Position numbers and translations under genes: made by a program
Shown here: positions 6,544-9,871 of the stretch, piece after piece
Numbering within the stretch: position 1 is the stretch's first letter
Layout: every line of letters starts with the position of its first letter
The notes under the pieces: model-generated
Databases searched by the model: none
What the model saw: only the letters and a program-made list of their open reading frames with translations
Told to the model about the DNA's origin: nothing
Source: Bacteroidota bacterium
GTDB lineage: Bacteria; Bacteroidota; Bacteroidia; Bacteroidales; UBA1556
DNA: 9,871 bases
Reading direction: 5' to 3'
NCBI GenBank assembly: GCA_003648395.1
Contig: QMPB01000117.1
Coordinates: 1-9,871, forward strand

Positions 6544-7554
6544 ATGAAAAACTTACTTAAAATTTTATTCGCTGTAGTACTATTTGGCGCATTATTTACA
6601 ACAAGCTGTAAAAAGGATGATGTTGAGCCTGATCCAGTGGAAGAGAATGAAAACTTTGCAACACTAAAAACTTATTTAACTGGAAACTCAATGGATTTGA
6701 GCGATGTTTTAGGAAGTGGTGCAACATCGTTTATTACAACAGCATCTAATGTATATACTATTAATACTGATGCCGATCCTAATAATGATTTCTATATTAT
6801 TGATATTAGAGAATCGGTTCACTTTACAACAAGCCACATTGAGAACTCTGTTAATTCTACTTTAGCTGATATTCTAACTACAGCTGATGGTCATGATAAT
6901 ATTGCTGTATTGTGTTATACTGGTCAAACTGCTTGTTATGCTGTAACAGCTCTACGTTTAAGTGGATTTCCAACGGCAAAAGCTATTAAGTGGGGTATGA
7001 GTGGTTGGAGTGGTACTAATGGTACTGATAAGTGGACGGATAATGTTGGTGATGCTGGTACTAATAGTTCTAATTGGGCTGCTGCACCTGGTGATTTAGG
7101 TACAATTACTAATTATGGTGACCCTGTACTTAATACATCTGCTACTGATGGCCCTAGTATTTTAAAAGAACAAGTTACTAAATTACTGGACGATGGTTTT
7201 GGTGCTGCTGCAGTTACAAATGCATCTGTATTAGACAAGCCTTCAGATTATTATATAAACAATTTCTGGATGGCAGAAGATGTAGAGGAATATGGTAATA
7301 TAAAAACAGCTGTAAGAGTTAAGCCTTTAACACTTGCAGGTGATGAGTATAAAAACTATAATCCTGCAGCTAAGGCTGTAACTTATTGCTGGACTGGTCA
7401 AACATCAGCTCTAGTAACTGCTTATATGAGAATTGTAGGATATAATGCTTTTACTCTAAAGTTTGGTGCTAATGGCCTGGTGCATACCGTATTGAACTCT
7501 CATAAATGGACTGCTGCAAGTGGTGCTTCTGACTTACCTTTAATTTCAAAGTAA
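6544..7554 (+). CDS. rhodanese-domain lipoprotein with two cysteine-bearing halves
   Basis: This 336-residue predicted lipoprotein begins with a hydrophobic leader and a lipobox-like end (FTTSC, Cys22), followed by an acidic linker (DDVEPDPVEENE). It should be membrane-anchored in the envelope. The first rhodanese domain (about 35-165) shows YIIDIRE (84-90), SHIENSVN in the place of the usual GHI-x-GA-x-N, and an active-site loop VLCYTGQTA with Cys124, then KWGMSGW. The second (about 205-330) is more diverged in its N-terminal part (INNFWMAEDVEEYGNIKTAVRV) but has a matching loop TYCWTGQTS with Cys282 and LKFGANGL. Rhodaneses transfer sulfane sulfur through a persulfide on this cysteine. Both loops keep the cysteine, unlike classical tandem sulfurtransferases where the N-terminal half is inactive. 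The gene has its own promoter and terminator and precedes the porin/rhodanese pair. Substrate and physiological role are inferred, not shown. Confidence 0.88.
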   Translation: MKNLLKILFAVVLFGALFTTSCKKDDVEPDPVEENENFATLKTYLTGNSMDLSDVLGSGATSFITTASNVYTINTDADPNNDFYIIDIRESVHFTTSHIENSVNSTLADILTTADGHDNIAVLCYTGQTACYAVTALRLSGFPTAKAIKWGMSGWSGTNGTDKWTDNVGDAGTNSSNWAAAPGDLGTITNYGDPVLNTSATDGPSILKEQVTKLLDDGFGAAAVTNASVLDKPSDYYINNFWMAEDVEEYGNIKTAVRVKPLTLAGDEYKNYNPAAKAVTYCWTGQTSALVTAYMRIVGYNAFTLKFGANGLVHTVLNSHKWTAASGASDLPLISK

Positions 7555-7566
7555 ACATAAAATATT

Positions 7567-7595
7567 AGGAGTAGTGTTAAAGCTACTCCTTTTTT
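7567..7595 (+). terminator. intrinsic terminator after the rhodanese lipoprotein gene
   Basis: Perfect 8-bp arms AGGAGTAG (7567-7574) and CTACTCCT (7583-7590) enclose an 8-nt loop and are followed by six T residues (7590-7595). It starts 12 bp after the stop codon, which separates this transcript from the porin operon, at least in part. Confidence 0.85.
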
Positions 7596-7621
7596 AAATC
7601 TAATATCCGTATTATTTATTA

Positions 7622-7638
7622 GTTGTAGTAATTACAAC
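7622..7638. promoter_or_regulatory. inverted repeat upstream of the porin gene
   Basis: GTTGTA (7622-7627) and TACAAC (7633-7638) form perfect 6-bp arms around 5 bp. No promoter here fits the consensus well: the best -7 candidate is AACTATTG (7645-7652), with two mismatches, 19 bp after a TTG (7623-7625) that sits inside the left arm. The repeat could be an operator on this weak promoter. Confidence 0.35.
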
Positions 7639-7661
7639 GAGATTAACTATTGCAAGTGAAT

Positions 7662-7672
7662 AATAACCTAAA
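7662..7672 (+). repeat. leader motif AATAACCTAAA, copy 2
   Basis: This exact copy lies 16 bp before the porin ATG, extended on its left to GAATAATAACCTAAA (7658-7672). The extended form matches 9705-9719 at 14 of 15 positions. Confidence 0.6.
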
Positions 7673-7688
7673 CGATAAATCAAAAATT

Positions 7689-8816
7689 ATGAAAAAGTAT
7701 CTAATATTTATATTATTGGCAGTTTTTGTACTGCCTTTACAATCAATGGCTCAAGGCTGCTCTGATTCGGGAGGCGAAGATGGCATCAAAGTTATAGGTT
7801 TTGTACAAAGTGAATATCAATATCAAATGCTTGGAGATAGTGTTCAGGTTGATGCAATTAATGGACTAGAACAACCAAGCTCATTCTATTTACGACGCGC
7901 CAGATTAGGGGCAACAGGAGAAATTCCTTACGACTTTTCTTATTATTTTATGGCCGAATTTAGTCCTTCATTAGGCGGCCCTTATATTCTTGATGCATTT
8001 GTTACTTATAAAAGATTTGCACCATATTTTATGGTATCAATGGGACAGTTTAAATCTCAATTTGGTTTAGAATTAACAACTGCTTGTAGCGGACTTTATA
8101 CAATTGGACGTTCTCGCGTTGTAAATGAGTTATCTAGCCCATTTCGCGATATAGGAGTTCTATTGCTAGGAGGTACAGGTGATAAAAAATTCTTTGGACT
8201 TGAACACGAAAATATTATTACTTATAGACTTGCCATTACTAATGGTCAGGGAATGAATAAGTATGATGGTAATATGGATAAAGATATTACTGCAAGAGTA
8301 GTTCTTCAGCCAATAGAAGATGTTAAGATCGGAGCTAGTTATAGATGGGGAAAACAAAAGCCAATTCAAGCTACTGAGCCAGATGATTTGCGCCGCCGTT
8401 GGGGAGTTGATATTAGTGTTGAGAAAGGTAAAATATTATTTCAAGGTGAATATATTAGTGGCTTTGATAGAGGATCTTCTCTTGTAGGTGGCGGATGTGG
8501 TTCTGCTCCAACAATCCAAAAAGGAGATTTTACTAAAGATGGTTTTTGGACAGCAATTATGTATAAATTTGATAATGGATTTGCCCCAATATTAAAGTAT
8601 CAGTATTTTAATGTTACATCGGATGTTGCTAGTATTCCAGCGCAAACTCAAGATGAAGCTATTATAGGTTTTAATTATTACTTTAATGATTGGGTACGCA
8701 TGCAATGCAATTATGTTATACCTAAGGATAATCTTACTCATAATACATTCTTGAATTCAGATAGTAATTATAAGAAAAACTATATAGTAATTCAATTACA
8801 AGCAAAATTCAATTAA
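7689..8816 (+). CDS. porin, phosphate-selective O/P type (outer membrane)
   Basis: This predicted outer-membrane beta-barrel has 375 residues. The chosen start is the ATG at 7689, which gives a clean signal peptide (KKYL, hydrophobic core, QSMAQ with cleavage near A21); the longer frame from 7650 begins with TTG and adds 13 polar residues that would bury the signal. The mature part has the porin O/P landmarks: an early strand IKVIGFVQSEYQY (33-45), FYLRRARLGATGEIP (66-80), MGQFKSQFGLE (118-128), alternating aromatic strands (YFNYYFNDW type) and a C-terminal strand ending in AKFN. Family members form outer-membrane channels, often for anions such as phosphate or polyphosphate; here the neighbours suggest a sulfur anion, an inference only. 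Four cysteines (C24, C133, C270, C340) are present in the precursor. It is followed after 23 bp by an exported rhodanese, so the two are probably one operon. Confidence 0.82.
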   Translation: MKKYLIFILLAVFVLPLQSMAQGCSDSGGEDGIKVIGFVQSEYQYQMLGDSVQVDAINGLEQPSSFYLRRARLGATGEIPYDFSYYFMAEFSPSLGGPYILDAFVTYKRFAPYFMVSMGQFKSQFGLELTTACSGLYTIGRSRVVNELSSPFRDIGVLLLGGTGDKKFFGLEHENIITYRLAITNGQGMNKYDGNMDKDITARVVLQPIEDVKIGASYRWGKQKPIQATEPDDLRRRWGVDISVEKGKILFQGEYISGFDRGSSLVGGGCGSAPTIQKGDFTKDGFWTAIMYKFDNGFAPILKYQYFNVTSDVASIPAQTQDEAIIGFNYYFNDWVRMQCNYVIPKDNLTHNTFLNSDSNYKKNYIVIQLQAKFN

Positions 8817-8839
8817 AAAATATACTAAATAAAAAAAAC

Positions 8840-9700
8840 ATGAAAAACTTTATAAAATTCACATCAATATTTGTAGCATTTATTCTTATTGCTACATCAG
8901 CTATAGCTCAAGGAGATTTTATCTCTGCAAAAGACTTTGCTAAAGCATCAAAAAGCACGAATTCAATAATAATATCTGCACAATCAGCAAAAAATTATAA
9001 GCTATCTCATATTAAGAATGCTGTCTTTATTGATCATCACGACCTATATAAAGCAGGAGTTGTAGAAGGACTTATTAAATCCCCTAGTGATTTGGCTAAA
9101 TATTTTGGTTCAAAAGGTGTTTCCGAAAAAAAGGAAATACTAATTTATGATGATGGAACAAATAAATATGCTGCTAGGATTTATTGGATTCTAAAATATA
9201 TAGGAGCTCCAAATGTAAAAATACTTCATAAAGATATGGGAGCTTGGCGTTCAGCACGTATTATGATTACAAAAGCAAAAACTAAAATTGCTCCAGCTAC
9301 ATTTAGCCCAACAGTAAATAAAAGTATTGCTGCTGATTATAGTTATGTTAAGGCAAACCTAACTAATGCAAATGTTGTATTGTTAGATGTAAGACATATT
9401 ACAGAATATAATGGCACAATTGCTAAACCTGTTAGTAAAGGTCATATTCCAGGAGCAAAAAATATAGAATGGAAGAAACTAGAAACTAAAAGTGGTGCTT
9501 TATTATCAAGTTCTGAATTACAATCTACTTTCTCAAGTGTTGGTGCTACTAAGGGTAAGACTATAGTCCTGTATTGCGGTACTTCTGTTCGTTCGGGAAT
9601 AGTATTTGTTGCATTAAAGAGTCTAGGTTATGCAAATGTTAAAGTGTATGATGGTGCCTATAATGAGTGGGATGCTAAAGGAGAGTCGTTTAAGAAATAA
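8840..9700 (+). CDS. exported tandem-domain rhodanese (thiosulfate/3-mercaptopyruvate sulfurtransferase type)
   Basis: This 286-residue protein has a signal peptide (about 1-23, ATSAIAQ) and is predicted to act in the periplasm. Residues about 27-145 form an N-terminal rhodanese domain with HIKNAVFID and the loop LIYDDGTNKYAAR, where Asp104 replaces the catalytic cysteine, as in the inactive half of classical sulfurtransferases. Residues about 165-283 form the active half: LLDVRHITEYNG (181-192), GHIPGAKNIEW (201-211), VLYCGTSVRSG with Cys246, and VYDGAYNEW. Domain order and size fit the thiosulfate/3-mercaptopyruvate sulfurtransferase family. The CGTSVRS loop differs from the CGSGVTA form of SseA, so the donor is uncertain. 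The ATG at 8840 follows the porin stop by 23 bp with only an A-rich leader, which implies cotranscription. It complements the lipoprotein rhodanese at 6544-7554. Confidence 0.9.
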   Translation: MKNFIKFTSIFVAFILIATSAIAQGDFISAKDFAKASKSTNSIIISAQSAKNYKLSHIKNAVFIDHHDLYKAGVVEGLIKSPSDLAKYFGSKGVSEKKEILIYDDGTNKYAARIYWILKYIGAPNVKILHKDMGAWRSARIMITKAKTKIAPATFSPTVNKSIAADYSYVKANLTNANVVLLDVRHITEYNGTIAKPVSKGHIPGAKNIEWKKLETKSGALLSSSELQSTFSSVGATKGKTIVLYCGTSVRSGIVFVALKSLGYANVKVYDGAYNEWDAKGESFKK

Positions 9701-9708
9701 TATTGAAT

Positions 9709-9719
9709 AATATCCTAAA
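9709..9719 (+). repeat. leader motif, copy 3 (AATATCCTAAA, one mismatch)
   Basis: This lies 8 bp after the stop of the second rhodanese gene and 25 bp before a 20-codon ORF. With its left flank (GAATAAT) it matches the porin leader at 14 of 15 positions, which suggests the sequence after the last gene was built like a gene leader. Confidence 0.45.
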
Positions 9720-9744
9720 TTGCGATTGAAAGAAATAGACCGTT

Positions 9745-9807
9745 ATGAAAAGACTATTTAATTATTTGCGATTTATTATTGTTGTCATTTATGATAACAT
9801 AGTTTAG
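9745..9807 (+). CDS. possible 20-residue hydrophobic peptide
   Basis: A 20-codon ATG-to-TAG frame begins MKRLFNYLRF, continues with a hydrophobic stretch (IIVVIY) and ends DNIV. The basic start and hydrophobic core could be a tiny membrane peptide, a leader peptide, or the remains of a signal-peptide-encoding gene. The copy 3 motif lies upstream as in the two real gene leaders. No recognisable ribosome-binding site is present and such frames arise by chance in AT-rich DNA, so support is weak. Confidence 0.2.
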   Translation: MKRLFNYLRFIIVVIYDNIV

Positions 9808-9826
9808 GTTATTAATTTTTCGCAAA
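9765..9826. repeat. nested inverted repeats downstream of the rhodanese operon
   Basis: Outer 7-bp arms TTTGCGA (9765-9771) and TCGCAAA (9820-9826) enclose an 18-bp near-palindrome, GTTGTCAT-TT-ATGATAAC (9781-9798, one G:T pair). The interval also holds an inverted copy of the AATAACCTAAA motif. It could be a structured 3' UTR, a regulatory site for a gene beyond the window, or a small-element remnant. Confidence 0.4.
9803..9813 (-). repeat. leader motif AATAACCTAAA, copy 4 (inverted)
   Basis: TTTAGGTTATT on the plus strand is the exact reverse complement of copies 1 and 2; with G9802 it matches 12 bp of the porin leader (7662-7673). Confidence 0.5.
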
Positions 9827-9827
9827 G

Positions 9828-9860
9828 GCCAGCTTAAATTATTTTAAGCTGGCTGTTTTT
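9828..9860 (+). terminator. intrinsic terminator at the end of the window
   Basis: An 11-bp perfect stem (9828-9838 with 9843-9853, GCCAGCTTAAA/TTTAAGCTGGC) and a 4-nt loop are followed by five T residues (9856-9860). It lies 127 bp after the second rhodanese stop and probably ends the porin-rhodanese transcript, so the stretch 9701-9827 would be transcribed as a long 3' UTR. Confidence 0.85.
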
Positions 9861-9871
9861 GTATATATATA

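Noticed and set aside
7650..7688. Upstream TTG start adding 13 residues to the porin
   Set aside because: The extension is polar and would precede a normal signal peptide; the ATG at 7689 gives the expected N-terminus, and the extension covers the shared leader motif.
8166..8369. Minus-strand 67-codon frame inside the porin gene
   Set aside because: It is antisense to a well-supported coding region and shows no recognisable domain.

Overview
The window looks like a chromosomal segment from an AT-rich member of the Bacteroidota. Supporting signs are a fused SecD-SecF translocase subunit of 1056 residues, a secreted DUF1573 protein, MORN-variant and porin O/P-type proteins, AT-rich leaders with little Shine-Dalgarno signal, and several promoters matching the Bacteroidota pattern TTG/TTTG - about 20 bp - TAnnTTTG. 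No rRNA, tRNA, CRISPR array, transposase or phage gene was found. Genus cannot be determined from the sequence alone.

Layout. Positions 1-181 hold a small imperfect inverted repeat and an 18-unit array of the heptamer NNNATTC, which ends 4 bp from the stop codon of a minus-strand gene. That gene (182-1261, -) encodes an exported protein with two DUF1573 domains around a degenerate central one. A 592-bp divergent gap follows, with a clear promoter at each end and two hairpins in the middle. secDF (1854-5024, +) fills the next third and ends at a strong bidirectional terminator (5045-5087) shared with the convergent exported MORN-repeat gene (5115-5903, -). A small Rof-like (Rho-binding antiterminator family) gene lies at 6087-6329 (+).

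The right part (about 6400-9860) is a candidate sulfur-handling module. It contains a two-domain rhodanese lipoprotein (6544-7554), then a porin O/P-type outer-membrane protein (7689-8816) followed after 23 bp by a second exported two-domain rhodanese (8840-9700). The two rhodaneses differ: the lipoprotein keeps a cysteine loop in both halves (CYTGQT, CWTGQT), whereas the second has the classical arrangement of an inactive N-terminal half (Asp in the Cys position) and an active C-terminal half (CGTSVRS). All three products should lie in the envelope, so a reasonable inference is that the porin admits a sulfur anion and the rhodaneses move its sulfane sulfur in the periplasm. No electron-transfer partner is visible in the window, and the substrate is unknown.

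The non-coding DNA of this module is structured. Two identical-format dyads GTTAT-N4-ATAAC lie exactly 45 bp apart at the lipoprotein promoter. An 11-bp motif AATAACCTAAA recurs in the leaders of both transcription units, and again (one near copy direct, one exact copy inverted) downstream of the last gene. A nested inverted repeat, a possible 20-codon ORF and a terminator close the window. These shared sites suggest that one regulator controls the whole cluster. This is the most promising undescribed element here.
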